From: Actinomycetes bacterium
GTDB lineage: Bacteria > Actinomycetota > Acidimicrobiia > Acidimicrobiales > RAAP-2
Assembly: GCA_021848365.1 (NCBI GenBank)
Contig: JAJZUS010000001.1
Coordinates: 1,083,517 to 1,147,516 of the forward strand
Length of the DNA: 64,000 nt
Direction: 5' to 3'
This document shows, in pieces, positions 22,468 through 31,392 of this stretch; the first letter of the stretch is position 1; each line of letters starts with the position of its first letter. Made by a program: the position numbers and the translations under genes. The notes below the pieces were generated by a model that ran no database searches, was not told where the DNA came from, and worked only from the letters and a program-made list of their open reading frames with translations.

Positions 22468-24587
22468 GGACCGCCCTCGTGTTCGCGTGCGGCGAGGACG
22501 ACCCAGCCGTGAACGACGAGGTCTCGCGCGGCGGGGGTGTCGGAGAGGGCGTCCACCACCCGCTCGCGGGGGGCGTCGACGGCGACGAGGAGCCGGGTCG
22601 GAAGGTGGATGGGAACGTCCCCGACGTAGAGGGACTGGAGGGGGAGGCCGGGACGGAGGTCCGGGTCGGACCCGCGGATCACCGCGAAGTCGCCGACGGG
22701 GTTGAGCAGCGTCTTGTCACCGGCGCCCAGGACGTCAGGGGCGACGGCCGAGGCGTAGTAGGCGGCGTTGATCCACTGGGCGACGATCAGGGGTGCCGCG
22801 AAGATCGACCGCAGGAGCGTGCCGTCGGGGTCGGATGCGGGATCGTAGGAGTGGAGGAAGACGCGCCCGCCGAGGTCGACGCCGCGCGTGCGCTCACGGG
22901 GCCCGATCACCATGGCGACGTGACCGGCGAGACCCCATTCCGGCCGGGGGTCGGCCCAGTCGCGAGCCGAGGTCGCCGTCCGGTACGGAGTGGCCAGCCC
23001 GAGGCGGCGGCGCTGGTCGCGGCGCGATCGCCGACACCGATCACTCGCCCGATCGACGCGCGCTCGCAGGTGTGTCGACGCCATCGCGTCGAGGGTGACG
23101 TGATCGGTGGCGGTGTCGTGCTCGCCGGCGACGAAACGGGTGTTCGGGGGGATGGCGACCCCCCGCGCGTCGAGGGCGGCGCGGACCGCCGGGTCGTTGA
23201 GCAGCTGAACGAGGGCGGCGGCGTTGGGTCCGCCGGGTCCCGCTCCGCACGCGCCGCAGGCGAGGGTCGAGAAGTGCGTGTTGGCGGACGTGTGAGAGGA
23301 GTGTCCGAGAATGACGACCTCGGGAGCGAATCCCGTGGTGAGCCCCATCCCCCGTAGCGCGCCCTCGGCGATCGCCACGGGATCATCGGCGCGTACGTGC
23401 CAGTCGTCGAGGTTCGCCGGCCCGCGTCGGCGCACCGAGGGGAGGAGGGTGAGGGCGCTGAGGACGGGGCCGGTGATCCATCCCGCGCCCTCGGCGAGGG
23501 CGAACATGGACGCGGGCTCGTGGGTCAGCTCGACGAGGGTGCTGCGCACGAGGGGTCCTCGCGCGCGGGGCGTGGTCGCCTCGGCAGCCGAGACGTCGAC
23601 GGACGGGCGCAGCAGCGGAGGAAACGACTCGTGGGGCTCGTCCTCGCCCCTCCCGGTCACGCGTGCCGCGACGCCGAAGAATCCCGCGAACCCGATGGTC
23701 GTGACGTCGGGCTCCTCCTCGAGAGCCCGGCGCAACGGCTCCGAACGGACGTCGATGCACGCGGCGACCTGCACGAGGGGTGGGGACGATGGTCGGGCGG
23801 GGAGGGTGAGGCGGTCGATCACCCCGTCGTGGACGACGTGCTCGAGGCGATGGAGTCGCTCGGGTCCGTCGCCGTGGGGAGAGCGACTCGGAGGCTGCGG
23901 GGGGTTCGGCCACTCGCCCGCCGCGATCTCGAGATCGACGCTGAGGGAGAGGACCAGCAAGTCGGTGAGGGAGAGGGCCGCGGGATGGGGTGCGTGCGAC
24001 CACTCGTCGCACCACTTCGCCCAGCCCGCCCAGCCCGGGACGCGGGCGAGGTGGCGCGCGAACTCCTCGGCGACGGCGCGATCGTCCCAGGGGAGGAGCG
24101 CTCGGACGGTGGCGAGGTCGTCGGTCACTAGGCGCTGGGCCACCGCCGCGCGCAGCGGTCGCGGCGCGCGCGTGTCGACGCTCGGGTCGAGCAGGGCGTC
24201 ACGGAGGGTCGCCCGGCGTGACCTCTCCGCCGAGGTGGCCGTGGAGCATGCGGCGAGGCAGGTTCGCGCGACGATCTCGCGAGCGACCCGGGCGGCGGGG
24301 GAGTCCGCTCCCCGCAGCCGCTCCACGATCGTCCCGGGACGCGGGGTAGTGCCGGGGCGGTCCACGGCGCCGCGGCGCGACCACCGCTCGCCCCGAGCGC
24401 TGGCGAGGTGCCGCTCGTGGGGCCAGGGATCGACACCGAGCCGGTGACCGAGTTCGGTCATCGCGCGAGGGAAGTCCTCGTCGGTGAGATCGACGAGGGG
24501 GTTGATGGCGACGGCCCGATCGAGGGGCCAGAGGGGGGCGATCGTGCGGGCGGACGCGCGCACCAGGGGGGCGAGGAGCTCCGTCAC
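22428..24587 (-). CDS. dabA: DabA: zinc-dependent subunit of a DAB inorganic-carbon pump (DUF2309)
   Basis: A 719-aa cytoplasmic protein of the UPF0753/DUF2309 family. In DAB complexes it converts CO2 to bicarbonate at a beta-carbonic-anhydrase-like zinc site, driven by DabB. The ligand set is complete: Cys277 and Asp279 in AACIDVRSEP, His429 in ILGHSSHTSANTHF and Cys444 in TLACGACGAGPGGPN. The His-Cys spacing of 15 equals that in characterised DabA. Many DabAs run 800 residues or more, so this one is compact. GTG start overlapping the dabB stop (GTGA); the frame stays open upstream but is then antisense to nothing recognisable and inside dabB. Role in CO2 fixation or pH homeostasis is inferred. 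Confidence 0.88.
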   Translation of the reverse strand: MTELLAPLVRASARTIAPLWPLDRAVAINPLVDLTDEDFPRAMTELGHRLGVDPWPHERHLASARGERWSRRGAVDRPGTTPRPGTIVERLRGADSPAARVAREIVARTCLAACSTATSAERSRRATLRDALLDPSVDTRAPRPLRAAVAQRLVTDDLATVRALLPWDDRAVAEEFARHLARVPGWAGWAKWCDEWSHAPHPAALSLTDLLVLSLSVDLEIAAGEWPNPPQPPSRSPHGDGPERLHRLEHVVHDGVIDRLTLPARPSSPPLVQVAACIDVRSEPLRRALEEEPDVTTIGFAGFFGVAARVTGRGEDEPHESFPPLLRPSVDVSAAEATTPRARGPLVRSTLVELTHEPASMFALAEGAGWITGPVLSALTLLPSVRRRGPANLDDWHVRADDPVAIAEGALRGMGLTTGFAPEVVILGHSSHTSANTHFSTLACGACGAGPGGPNAAALVQLLNDPAVRAALDARGVAIPPNTRFVAGEHDTATDHVTLDAMASTHLRARVDRASDRCRRSRRDQRRRLGLATPYRTATSARDWADPRPEWGLAGHVAMVIGPRERTRGVDLGGRVFLHSYDPASDPDGTLLRSIFAAPLIVAQWINAAYYASAVAPDVLGAGDKTLLNPVGDFAVIRGSDPDLRPGLPLQSLYVGDVPIHLPTRLLVAVDAPRERVVDALSDTPAARDLVVHGWVVLAAREHEGGPWWRWSTDGWGAW

Positions 24588-25957
24588 GACGCCGCGTACT
24601 CCGCGATCTCGGAAGCAGTGTCCGTCGCGACGACGGTGTCGCGAGAGGTGCGGTGACGCGAGCCGAGGGCGAGCAGGATGACGAGGCCGGGCAGCCACCA
24701 CCACGGAGCGGTCGTGCTCGGTGTCGAGATCACGCCGCCGAGCGCCCGCGAGAGTCGGTCGACGAGGAGTGGATAGCCCGCCACGACGGCGAGGAGGCCG
24801 ATCAGCAGGCCACCGGCCCGCCCGAAGGGGTGACGGGTGTGGGTCCACCAGACGTTGCCGGCGGCGAGGACGAGGACTCCGGTCAGTGCGGCGGTCTCGG
24901 CGCTCGCTCCGTGGATGAGCGTGAGGCCGAGCAGGACCACGGCGACCAGTCCGAGCACGCGGCGCGTGATGGGGAGCGGGGTTCCCCGCGCCGCGCGCCG
25001 TCGCGCGGCGGCGCGAGCCTCGATCGCTCCGCCCGAGGAGAGGAAGCGGTGGGCCTTGTAGAGGGAGTGTCCGGCGAGGTGTGCGAGGGCGAGGACGGGC
25101 CAGCCCAGGGCGATCGCGAGGAGCATGAAGGACATCTGGGACACCGTGGAGAGCGCGAGTTGACCCTTGAGGTCGACGCGACGCGAGATCACCGGCGCGA
25201 GGCGCACGAGCGTGACGATGGCGGCACCGGCCAGGGCGAGTCGCCAGACGGTGGCCAACGGGGCGAGCGACGCGACGCGGATGAGCAGGATGGCCCCTCC
25301 GTTCACGACGCCCGCGTGGAGGACGGCGGACACCGAGGTGGGTGCCGACACGGTCTCGGATACCCACGAGGAGCGCGCGAGCAGCCCGGCTCGCGCGATC
25401 GCCGCGAGGGTGGCGGCCCCGCCGAGGACGAGGGCGGACGGTCCCGTGAGGGGGTGAGAGCCCCCGAAGGGGAGGGGGCCGTCGAGGGGGACGATGACGG
25501 CTGTCGCGAGCAGGAGCGGACCATCGCCGACGAGGATGGTCCACCCCACCCGGCGTCGCACCTCACTGCCCGAAGGGGTCGCGACGCGCAGCAGCCACCA
25601 CGTGGCGCCCGAGGTGGCGACCCAGGTGAGAGACAGCGTGAGCCAGGATCGCGCCATGGCGCTCGCCACCGCGAGCACGACGACCGCCACGGTGAGGGGA
25701 ACCACCTGGCGTCCCCGACGCTCCCCCGCGAACTGGGTCAGGGAGAAGGCTCCGACGCTCAGCCCGAGGACGCCGGCCACCAGGATGATGAGGCGTGCGA
25801 GGGCGTCGGATCCGACGAGGTCTCCGCGGGCGGGTGCGACGAGGGCCAGCCCGATCGCGGCGGCGAGGCTGGCGACGAGGACCGGGCGTCGTGTCGACGG
25901 CCAGGGGAGTGCGGCGGCGCCCAGAGCGGCGACGACCAGGGCGAGGAGGATCAGCAT
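24584..25957 (-). CDS. dabB: DabB: NuoL/MrpA-like membrane subunit of the DAB pump
   Basis: A 457-aa polytopic membrane protein with about twelve hydrophobic spans, of the proton-conducting NuoL/MrpA antiporter family. The family core is seen in SAVLHAGVVNGGAILLIRVA (TM7-like, His-containing), LKGQLALSTVSQMSFMLLAI and HLAGHSLYKAHRFLSSG, the motif that marks DabB among NuoL homologues. It would couple the cation gradient to CO2 hydration by DabA. The ATG has no ribosome site; TATTCT ends seven nt upstream, so the mRNA is probably leaderless. A palindrome fills the space upstream of that -10. The winged-helix regulator gene lies just upstream on the same strand. Confidence 0.88.
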   Translation of the reverse strand: MLILLALVVAALGAAALPWPSTRRPVLVASLAAAIGLALVAPARGDLVGSDALARLIILVAGVLGLSVGAFSLTQFAGERRGRQVVPLTVAVVVLAVASAMARSWLTLSLTWVATSGATWWLLRVATPSGSEVRRRVGWTILVGDGPLLLATAVIVPLDGPLPFGGSHPLTGPSALVLGGAATLAAIARAGLLARSSWVSETVSAPTSVSAVLHAGVVNGGAILLIRVASLAPLATVWRLALAGAAIVTLVRLAPVISRRVDLKGQLALSTVSQMSFMLLAIALGWPVLALAHLAGHSLYKAHRFLSSGGAIEARAAARRRAARGTPLPITRRVLGLVAVVLLGLTLIHGASAETAALTGVLVLAAGNVWWTHTRHPFGRAGGLLIGLLAVVAGYPLLVDRLSRALGGVISTPSTTAPWWWLPGLVILLALGSRHRTSRDTVVATDTASEIAEYAAS

Positions 25958-25964
25958 GCGTAGC

Positions 25965-25989
25965 AGAATACACGAAACATACTTCGTGT
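25965..25989 (-). promoter_or_regulatory. dab promoter with operator palindrome
   Basis: The minus-strand -10 TATTCT (25970-25965) ends seven nt before the dabB ATG. Immediately upstream, ACACGAA (25970-25976) and TTCGTGT (25983-25989) form a perfect 7-bp inverted repeat around ACATAC, occupying the spacer to the -35. A bound dimer would block RNA polymerase. The regulator encoded at 26005-26343 is the obvious candidate ligand. Confidence 0.6.
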
Positions 25990-26004
25990 GTTACACTTCG
26001 CAGG

Positions 26005-26343
26005 TCAACTCCTATGCGACGTCGCCGCTCCCTTCGTAGCCGTCCCGGTCGATCTCGATGGATCGAGCAGGGCCAGCAGGTCGCCGACGGTCCGGTGCCA
26101 TTCGAGTGGGTGGCGCAGGGGGCTCTCGGTACGCACGGTGTAGACGTTGCGTCGCCCCTCGCGCGTTCGCGTCACGTAGCCGGCGGTGACGAGATCGGCG
26201 ATGAGAGCCTGCGTGGCGCGTTCGGTGATGCCTACCGCGGCGGCGATGTCTCGGGTTCGCTGGGTCGGGTCTCGATCGATGCAGACCAGCACGTGAGCGT
26301 GGTTCGTGAGAAAGGTCCACTCGGACGTCACCCGCTCTCTCAT
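26005..26343 (-). CDS. Winged-helix (MarR/HTH_24-like) transcriptional regulator
   Basis: A 112-aa DNA-binding protein. The helix-turn-helix is TRDIAAAVGITERATQALIADL, and the wing is GYVTRTREGRRNVYTV. The N-terminus (TNHAHVLVCIDRDPTQ) is as in short MarR-type or Lrp-like single-domain regulators. No ligand domain follows, only a basic, Ser/Thr-rich tail. The ATG lies 26 bp from the start of the divergent DUF6671 gene. It precedes dabB on the same strand by 47 bp, which contain the dab promoter and palindrome, so it is the best candidate for controlling the dab genes. Confidence 0.75.
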   Translation of the reverse strand: MRERVTSEWTFLTNHAHVLVCIDRDPTQRTRDIAAAVGITERATQALIADLVTAGYVTRTREGRRNVYTVRTESPLRHPLEWHRTVGDLLALLDPSRSTGTATKGAATSHRS

Positions 26344-26369
26344 CGGTCACCGTCCGAGGCAGCCGGGCG

Positions 26370-27188
26370 GTGACCGACGTGCGGGCCTCGCTCGTCACTC
26401 ACCATCACAAGGGTGAGGTTATCGGACCAGTCCTCGGGTCCCGGGGTTGGCACCTAGAGATGATCGACGCCGACACCGACAGCCTCGGGACCTTCTCGGG
26501 CGACGTGGCGCGGCCCGCCGACCCCGTCGAGACGGCCCGTCGAAAGGCCCAGCTGGGGCGAGGTCACTCCCACGCTCCGTGGCTGGTGGCCTCCGAGGGG
26601 GCGATCTCCGCGGGACTCCTCGGACTGGCCCGCGACGTCGAGTGGGTCGTGGCGGTCCCGCGCGAGGGCGCGGGAAGCGTGGTCGGCGTCGCCCAGAGCC
26701 TCGACGTGGCGGCCTTCGCCCTCGAGATCCGTCCCGGAATGCCCGACCGCGAGATCGCCGAGCGGGTGGCGGCGGGGCTAGAGGGTGGGCACCACCTCCT
26801 CGCGCTGCGCCACGACCACTGCGAGCCGTCGCGCGGAGCGCTCGCCAGTGTCGACGACGTGCTGCGGGCCTGCGCCACGCTCGGGGTCGACAGCGCCCGG
26901 CGCGTGCAGACCGACTACCGGGCGCATCTCTGCCCGTCGCGACGTCCCGTCATCGCCGCGGCGGCCGAGGACCTCGCGGTTCGCTGGGCGACGCCCTGTC
27001 CTCGCTGTGGGCGTGGGGGCTTCGGCCCCCAGAGCCCGCTCTCGGGACGGCCGTGCGCGAGTTGCGGCACGCCGACGGCGGAACCCCTGGGCCGCTGGTG
27101 GGTCTGCCCGTGGTGCGCCGTGCGCGAGGCCCGCGTCGACAACCCCTCGCCGGTGAACGCGTCGGCCTGTCCCACGTGTAACCCGTGA
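26370..27188 (+). CDS. DUF6671-family protein with C-terminal zinc ribbons
   Basis: A 272-aa protein of unknown function. The N-terminal part has the family-type opening SLVTHHHKGEVIGPVL, then LGTFSGDVARP and ARRKAQLG. A middle section is rich in Asp/Glu/His (HHLLALRHDHCEPSRG). The C-terminus has four Cys pairs (CPRC, CASC, CPWC, CPTC), enough for two zinc ribbons. I recognise the DUF6671 pattern but know of no assigned activity. GTG 26370 or GTG 26379 may be the start. It diverges from the dab regulator with 26 bp between, so the two may share control. Confidence 0.65.
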   Translation: MTDVRASLVTHHHKGEVIGPVLGSRGWHLEMIDADTDSLGTFSGDVARPADPVETARRKAQLGRGHSHAPWLVASEGAISAGLLGLARDVEWVVAVPREGAGSVVGVAQSLDVAAFALEIRPGMPDREIAERVAAGLEGGHHLLALRHDHCEPSRGALASVDDVLRACATLGVDSARRVQTDYRAHLCPSRRPVIAAAAEDLAVRWATPCPRCGRGGFGPQSPLSGRPCASCGTPTAEPLGRWWVCPWCAVREARVDNPSPVNASACPTCNP

Positions 27189-27200
27189 GACGATGGACCC

Positions 27201-27635
27201 GTGGAGCCCCTGTCACGATTCCTCGAGGCGCAGGACGCGAACGGCAGCTTCGAGCGAGCTCTCGCGGAACTACGCCGGGGGCGCAAGACCACCCACTGGA
27301 TGTGGTGGGTGTTGCCCCAGTTGAGGGGACTCGGACGCAGTGAGGCGTCGTGGCGCTACGGCATCGTCGACCTCGGGGAGGCTCGCGCCTACGCCGATCA
27401 CGAGGTGCTCGGACGGCGGCTTCGCGATGCCGTCAGGGCGCTCCTCGCGTCGACGGTGACGAGTCCGGAGGCGATCCTCGGGACCGACGCGATGAAGGCG
27501 CGCTCGTGCCTCACGTTGTTCGAGCGAGCGGTCCCGGACGACCCGCTCTTCGCCCGCGCGCTCGAGCAGCTCTTCGGGACGCCGGACCCAGCCACGCTGC
27601 GCCTCCTCCGATCGCGCAACGACGACCAGGGTTAG
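27201..27635 (+). CDS. DUF1810 family protein
   Basis: A 144-aa protein with the features of DUF1810: SRFLEAQDANGSFERALAEL at the N-terminus, then KTTHWMWWVLPQLRGLGRSE, a near-invariant block, and ILGTDAMKARSCLTLFE later. The function is not established for the family. GTG start; GACGAT six nt upstream might be a leaderless -10. It lies 12 nt after the DUF6671 gene, and its TAG overlaps the stop of the convergent DMT transporter. Confidence 0.8.
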   Translation: MEPLSRFLEAQDANGSFERALAELRRGRKTTHWMWWVLPQLRGLGRSEASWRYGIVDLGEARAYADHEVLGRRLRDAVRALLASTVTSPEAILGTDAMKARSCLTLFERAVPDDPLFARALEQLFGTPDPATLRLLRSRNDDQG

Positions 27636-28498
27636 GTCCCCGAGGGTGTCGGCAGCAACGTCTCGGGGACGGCCGCGGTCATGACCACGATGCCCGCGCT
27701 CATGACGGCGAAGGCGAGGGCCGCCGCGATGAGGTTCGCCGCGCCCGGAGCGAGGCGCTCGCCGAACAGCCCCACGCCGAGGATCACGCTGGCCAGGGGG
27801 TCGACGATGACGATGAGGGGCTGGGAGATGCGCAGGGGACCCACGCGTAGCGCAACCTGCTCCGTCGTCAGTCCGGCGAGACCGCACGCCACGACCGCGT
27901 AGAGCGACCAGGAGGCGAAGAGCCCCGGGACGCCGCCGGCGACCAGCGCGTCCGTCGCCGCGGCGATGAAGGTCGCCTCGAGGGCCCAGAGTACGGCGGT
28001 CGCGGTGGCGAAACCCGCGGCTCGCCGAGATGGCGCGCCGCGGCGTCCGACGAGCACCAGTGCCCCGACGAGAACGGTCGAGAGCGCCGAGAAGGCGAAC
28101 CACCGGGCCGGACCGGGGGTCACCGCGGTGCCGCGTGGTCGGGCGACGACCAAGAGGACGACCAGCGCGACCGAGGTGACGAGGGCGCTCGTCCAGGCCG
28201 CGCGAGTGAGCCGCTGTCGTCGCCATAGGCGCCTCATGACGAGGGCGATGACGAGCTCGCTGACGAGGAGGGGCTGGACGAGCGCCAGGGGACCCGCGTG
28301 CAGCGCGACGGACTGGAAGACGAGAGAGCCGAGCATGCCGGCCCATCCGAGGAGCCAGAGCGGGTGACGCACGACGTGTCGGACCCAGGTCCAGCCCCGA
28401 TGGTCGCCGGCGGTCGTCGCCACGTGCTGGAACATCACCGCGACGGCGTTCGACAGGGCGGTGAGGAGTCCGAAGATGATGGCGACGACGCTGGACAC
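27632..28498 (-). CDS. DMT-superfamily (EamA-like) transporter
   Basis: A 288-aa membrane protein with nine or ten hydrophobic spans arranged as two EamA-type repeats, for example SVVAIIFGLLTALSNAVAVM at the start and QPLIVIVDPLASVILGVGLF in the second half. This family exports metabolites or amino acids; the C-terminal half resembles actinobacterial magnesium-transporter-like NIPA relatives. GTG 28498 is the first start that gives a hydrophobic first helix; the open frame above it belongs to the anti-sigma gene region. It follows that gene by 19 nt and may be cotranscribed. Confidence 0.75.
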   Translation of the reverse strand: MSSVVAIIFGLLTALSNAVAVMFQHVATTAGDHRGWTWVRHVVRHPLWLLGWAGMLGSLVFQSVALHAGPLALVQPLLVSELVIALVMRRLWRRQRLTRAAWTSALVTSVALVVLLVVARPRGTAVTPGPARWFAFSALSTVLVGALVLVGRRGAPSRRAAGFATATAVLWALEATFIAAATDALVAGGVPGLFASWSLYAVVACGLAGLTTEQVALRVGPLRISQPLIVIVDPLASVILGVGLFGERLAPGAANLIAAALAFAVMSAGIVVMTAAVPETLLPTPSGT

Positions 28499-28517
28499 GG
28501 ACGTCGTCGCCGGGACT

Positions 28518-28778
28518 CTACGCCCCGTCGCCGTCGTGAGCGAGACGCTCGGCGAAGGCGCGGAGCCGCTCGATGGCGCGCGCCTCGTCCACGGGAACGG
28601 CGAGACCGCTCGAGACAATGCGCTTGATCTCCAGGTAGGCGTCTCGCTCGAGTCCGCACCACCGGCAGTCGTCGAGGTGCGTGCGGACCTCGTTCGCTCG
28701 AGGCGCGTCGATCTCCCGGTCGAGGAAGGTCTGGAGCCAGCGCGCGACGGTCTGGCAGTCGGGGCGGGGGTCGGTCAC
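28518..28778 (-). CDS. RsrA-type zinc anti-sigma factor
   Basis: An 86-aa ZAS-family anti-sigma factor. The zinc/redox motif is His34-x3-Cys38-x2-Cys41 (THLDDCRWCG), with an additional N-terminal Cys8, matching RsrA, in which these thiols sense disulfide stress and release the sigma factor. It has no membrane span, so it is cytosolic. GTG start overlapping the sigma factor TGA (GTGA). Together with mshC and the Rv2466c-like protein elsewhere in the window, it points to a mycothiol-based thiol-stress response. Confidence 0.88.
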   Translation of the reverse strand: MTDPRPDCQTVARWLQTFLDREIDAPRANEVRTHLDDCRWCGLERDAYLEIKRIVSSGLAVPVDEARAIERLRAFAERLAHDGDGA

Positions 28779-29314
28779 GTCGCCACCCAGAGGCCCATCA
28801 GCCCCGCGGTCGCCAGCCGGTCGCGAATCTGGCGGCGACCCCGGTGCAGCCGGCTCATGATCGTCCCGATCGGGACGCCGAGCACCTCGGCGGCCTCGGC
28901 GTAGGTCAAGCCGTCGACGTCGACGAGGGACACGGTGTCGCGGTACACGGGATCGAGCGCGTCGACCGCGGCGAGCACGGTGCGCTCCACGTCGGAGCGC
29001 TCGGCGAGCAGAGCGGGGTCCCGTTCCACGGGGTCCACGGTAGCGGCGGCGACGTCGGGATCGACCGCCTCGGGACGCGTGCGACGATGCAGGTTGCGCT
29101 GCGCGTTGCGCAGGATGGTGACCAGCCAGCCGCGGACGTTGACGCCGTCGAAGGTGTCCAGGCTTCGGTAGGCCCGCAGCATCGCCTCTTGAACGAGGTC
29201 CTCGGCGTCGGCCCCGTTTCGTTCGAGCGCGTGAGCGACACGGTAGAGCAGCCCGACCTCGGGCTCCACCAGGGTCCGGAACCGCTCGGTTCGGGACGCG
29301 TCGGTGGATGTCAC
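28775..29314 (-). CDS. ECF RNA polymerase sigma factor, SigR/SigH-like
   Basis: A 179-aa group 4 sigma factor. Region 2 runs from [20 protein letters not shown] to [20 protein letters not shown] and the -10-recognition helix [19 protein letters not shown]. Region 4 contains [20 protein letters not shown] and the [23 protein letters not shown]. These sequences and the partner RsrA-type gene place it with SigR/SigH of the thiol-stress regulon. GTG start overlapping the stop of the B12-subunit gene, so it is translationally coupled to metabolic genes, which is unusual. Confidence 0.88.
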   Translation of the reverse strand: MTSTDASRTERFRTLVEPEVGLLYRVAHALERNGADAEDLVQEAMLRAYRSLDTFDGVNVRGWLVTILRNAQRNLHRRTRPEAVDPDVAAATVDPVERDPALLAERSDVERTVLAAVDALDPVYRDTVSLVDVDGLTYAEAAEVLGVPIGTIMSRLHRGRRQIRDRLATAGLMGLWVAT

Positions 29315-29706
29315 CGCGACGTCTCAGCGGCGAGGGCAGCGACCGACGCGACGATGGACTCGGCCGAGGCTCCCGGGCCGAAGACGTCCGCGACGCCGGC
29401 GTCGCGAAGGGCGGCGACGTCACTCGGCGGGACGATGCCGCCGACCACAACCGGGATCGTGCTGCCCCGCTCCCGCAGGGCGGACACGACGAGGGGAGCG
29501 AGGGTGAGGTGCGCTCCCGAGAGCATCGAGAGGCCGACGACGTCGACGTCTTCCTGGATCGCCGCCGTCGCCACTGTCTCGGGGGTCTGGAAGAGGCCGG
29601 TGTAGACGACCTCCATACCCGCGTCGCGCAGGATGCGGGCCACCACCTTCACCCCCCGGTCGTGGCCGTCGAGGCCGACCTTGGCGACGAGGACGCGCAC
29701 GCTCAC
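29311..29706 (-). CDS. Cobalamin-binding small subunit of acyl-CoA mutase
   Basis: A 131-aa B12-binding domain. [17 protein letters not shown] carries the DxHxxG motif whose His ligates cobalt from below. [12 protein letters not shown] and [11 protein letters not shown] are the other two nucleotide-tail contacts of the Rossmann-like fold. It is a separate chain, as in archaeal methylmalonyl-CoA mutases and in isobutyryl- and 2-hydroxyisobutyryl-CoA mutases. GTG start overlapping the large-subunit stop (GTGA). The next gene, the ECF sigma factor, overlaps its stop in the same manner. Confidence 0.9.
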   Translation of the reverse strand: MSVRVLVAKVGLDGHDRGVKVVARILRDAGMEVVYTGLFQTPETVATAAIQEDVDVVGLSMLSGAHLTLAPLVVSALRERGSTIPVVVGGIVPPSDVAALRDAGVADVFGPGASAESIVASVAALAAETSR

Positions 29707-31340
29707 AGGACGGGGACCTCGGTGTAGCGGCCGAAGACGCCCGCGAGCGTCCGCATCATCTCGCCGACGCTGACCTCGGCACGGGCGGCGTCGATCAGGG
29801 CGGGCATCAGGTTCGCCTCGGGATCCGCGGCCTGGGTGGCGAGGCGGTCCAGGGCGTGGCGGACGTGGTCGTCGTCGCGCGAGGCGCGAACGCGACCCAG
29901 TCGCTCGACCTGGCGGCGCTCGTCGTCGTTCGTGATGGTGAGCAGATCGAGGTCGGCGTCGTCGTTCCCCTCGGTGAAGCCGTTCGCTCCGATCACGATG
30001 CGCTCACCTCGATTGAAGGATCGTTCGAGGATGTAGGAGGACTCGGCGATCCGGCGCTGGAACCAGTTGCTCTCGACTCCCGCGATGCAGCCCTCGAGCA
30101 TCGAGCCACTGCCCATGTCGAGGATCTGAGCGAAGATCTCCTCGGCCTGACGCTCCACCTCGTCGGTGAGCTCCTCCACGTAATAGGAGCCGCCCAGCGG
30201 ATCGGCGACGTGGGCGACGTTGGTCTCGTGGGCGATCACCTGCTGCGTCCGCAAGGCGATCCGGGCGGCCTTCTCGGTGGGGAGTGCCAGGGCCTCGTCC
30301 ATCGAGTTCGTGTGCAGGGACTGGGTGCCGCCGAGCACGCCCGCCAGGGCCTCGATGGCGGTACGGGCGATGTTGTTCTCGGGTTGCTGCGCGGTCAGGG
30401 AGACCCCGGCCGTCTGGGTGTGGAAGCGCAACTGCCAGCTGCGCTCGTCGTTGGCACCGTAGTGGTCGCGCAACCAGCGAGCCCAGATACGACGAGCAGC
30501 CCGGTACTTCGCGATCTCCTCGAAGAAGTCGATGTGAGCGTTGAAGAAGAAGGAGAGGCGGGGAGCGACCGCGTCGACGGGGAGGCCGGCGTCCCGACCG
30601 AGCTCGAGGTAGGCGAACCCGTTTGCGAGGGTGAAGGCCAACTCCTCGACGGCGGACGATCCGGCTTCGCGGATGTGGTAGCCGGAGACCGAGACCGCGT
30701 TCCACTTGGGCATCTCGGCGGCCGTGAAGGTGATCGTGTCGCGCACGAGCCGCATGGACGGCCGAGGCGGGAAGACGAACTCCTTCTGGGCCTGGTACTC
30801 CTTCAGGATGTCGTTCTGGAGGGTCCCGCCGAGACGTGCTCGGGGGACCCCAGTGGATTCGGCGTTGGCGACGAAGAGGGCCAGCATGATGGCGGCCGGT
30901 GCGTTGATCGTCATCGAGGTGGTGATCGACCCGAGGTCGATGCCGTCGAAGAGGTCCCGCACGTCGCTCAGCGTGTCGATCGCGACGCCACAGCGACCGA
31001 CCTCACCGAGTGCCATGGGGTCGTCCGAATCGAGTCCGAGGAGGGTTGGCATGTCGAAGGCGGTGGAGAGGCCCGTGCCGCCGGCGGCAATGATGTCGCG
31101 GAATCGCCGATTGGTGTCGAGGGCCGTCCCGAAGCCCGCGAACATCCGCATCGTCCACAGGCGAGTCCGGTACATCGAGGCGTGGATCCCCCGGGTGTAC
31201 GGGTAGACGCCGGGGAACTCGCCATCGGGGGGGCCGTAGACCGGTTCCAGCGGGATCCCGGACATCGTCGAGAAGTCGGGCCGGCGCAGCCGCGCGGCGT
31301 CGTAGTCGCGGCGCCAGCGCTCGAAGGACTCGGTCGTCAT
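29703..31340 (-). CDS. B12-dependent acyl-CoA mutase large subunit (methylmalonyl-CoA mutase family)
   Basis: A 545-aa TIM-barrel subunit that rearranges an acyl-CoA carbon skeleton with adenosylcobalamin. Family landmarks: [20 protein letters not shown] (Tyr57 at the substrate-side Met-Tyr position), [42 protein letters not shown] and [13 protein letters not shown]. The split from the B12 domain and residues such as FDMPTLLG resemble isobutyryl- and hydroxyacyl-CoA mutases as much as methylmalonyl-CoA mutase, so substrate is uncertain. ATG with ribosome site CGAGGAGGCGC; a -10-like TATCAT lies at 31379-31374. It heads a four-gene overlapping chain. Confidence 0.88.
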   Translation of the reverse strand: MTTESFERWRRDYDAARLRRPDFSTMSGIPLEPVYGPPDGEFPGVYPYTRGIHASMYRTRLWTMRMFAGFGTALDTNRRFRDIIAAGGTGLSTAFDMPTLLGLDSDDPMALGEVGRCGVAIDTLSDVRDLFDGIDLGSITTSMTINAPAAIMLALFVANAESTGVPRARLGGTLQNDILKEYQAQKEFVFPPRPSMRLVRDTITFTAAEMPKWNAVSVSGYHIREAGSSAVEELAFTLANGFAYLELGRDAGLPVDAVAPRLSFFFNAHIDFFEEIAKYRAARRIWARWLRDHYGANDERSWQLRFHTQTAGVSLTAQQPENNIARTAIEALAGVLGGTQSLHTNSMDEALALPTEKAARIALRTQQVIAHETNVAHVADPLGGSYYVEELTDEVERQAEEIFAQILDMGSGSMLEGCIAGVESNWFQRRIAESSYILERSFNRGERIVIGANGFTEGNDDADLDLLTITNDDERRQVERLGRVRASRDDDHVRHALDRLATQAADPEANLMPALIDAARAEVSVGEMMRTLAGVFGRYTEVPVL

Positions 31341-31392
31341 CGCGCCTCCTCGGGTCGGCCTCTGCCCAATCCGATGATACGACGCCCGCTGA

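Noticed and set aside
24653-25963. A 436-codon plus-strand frame antisense to dabB
   Set aside because: Composition is almost entirely Gly/Glu/Asp/Arg, the mirror of a hydrophobic membrane protein; DabB on the other strand has clear family motifs.
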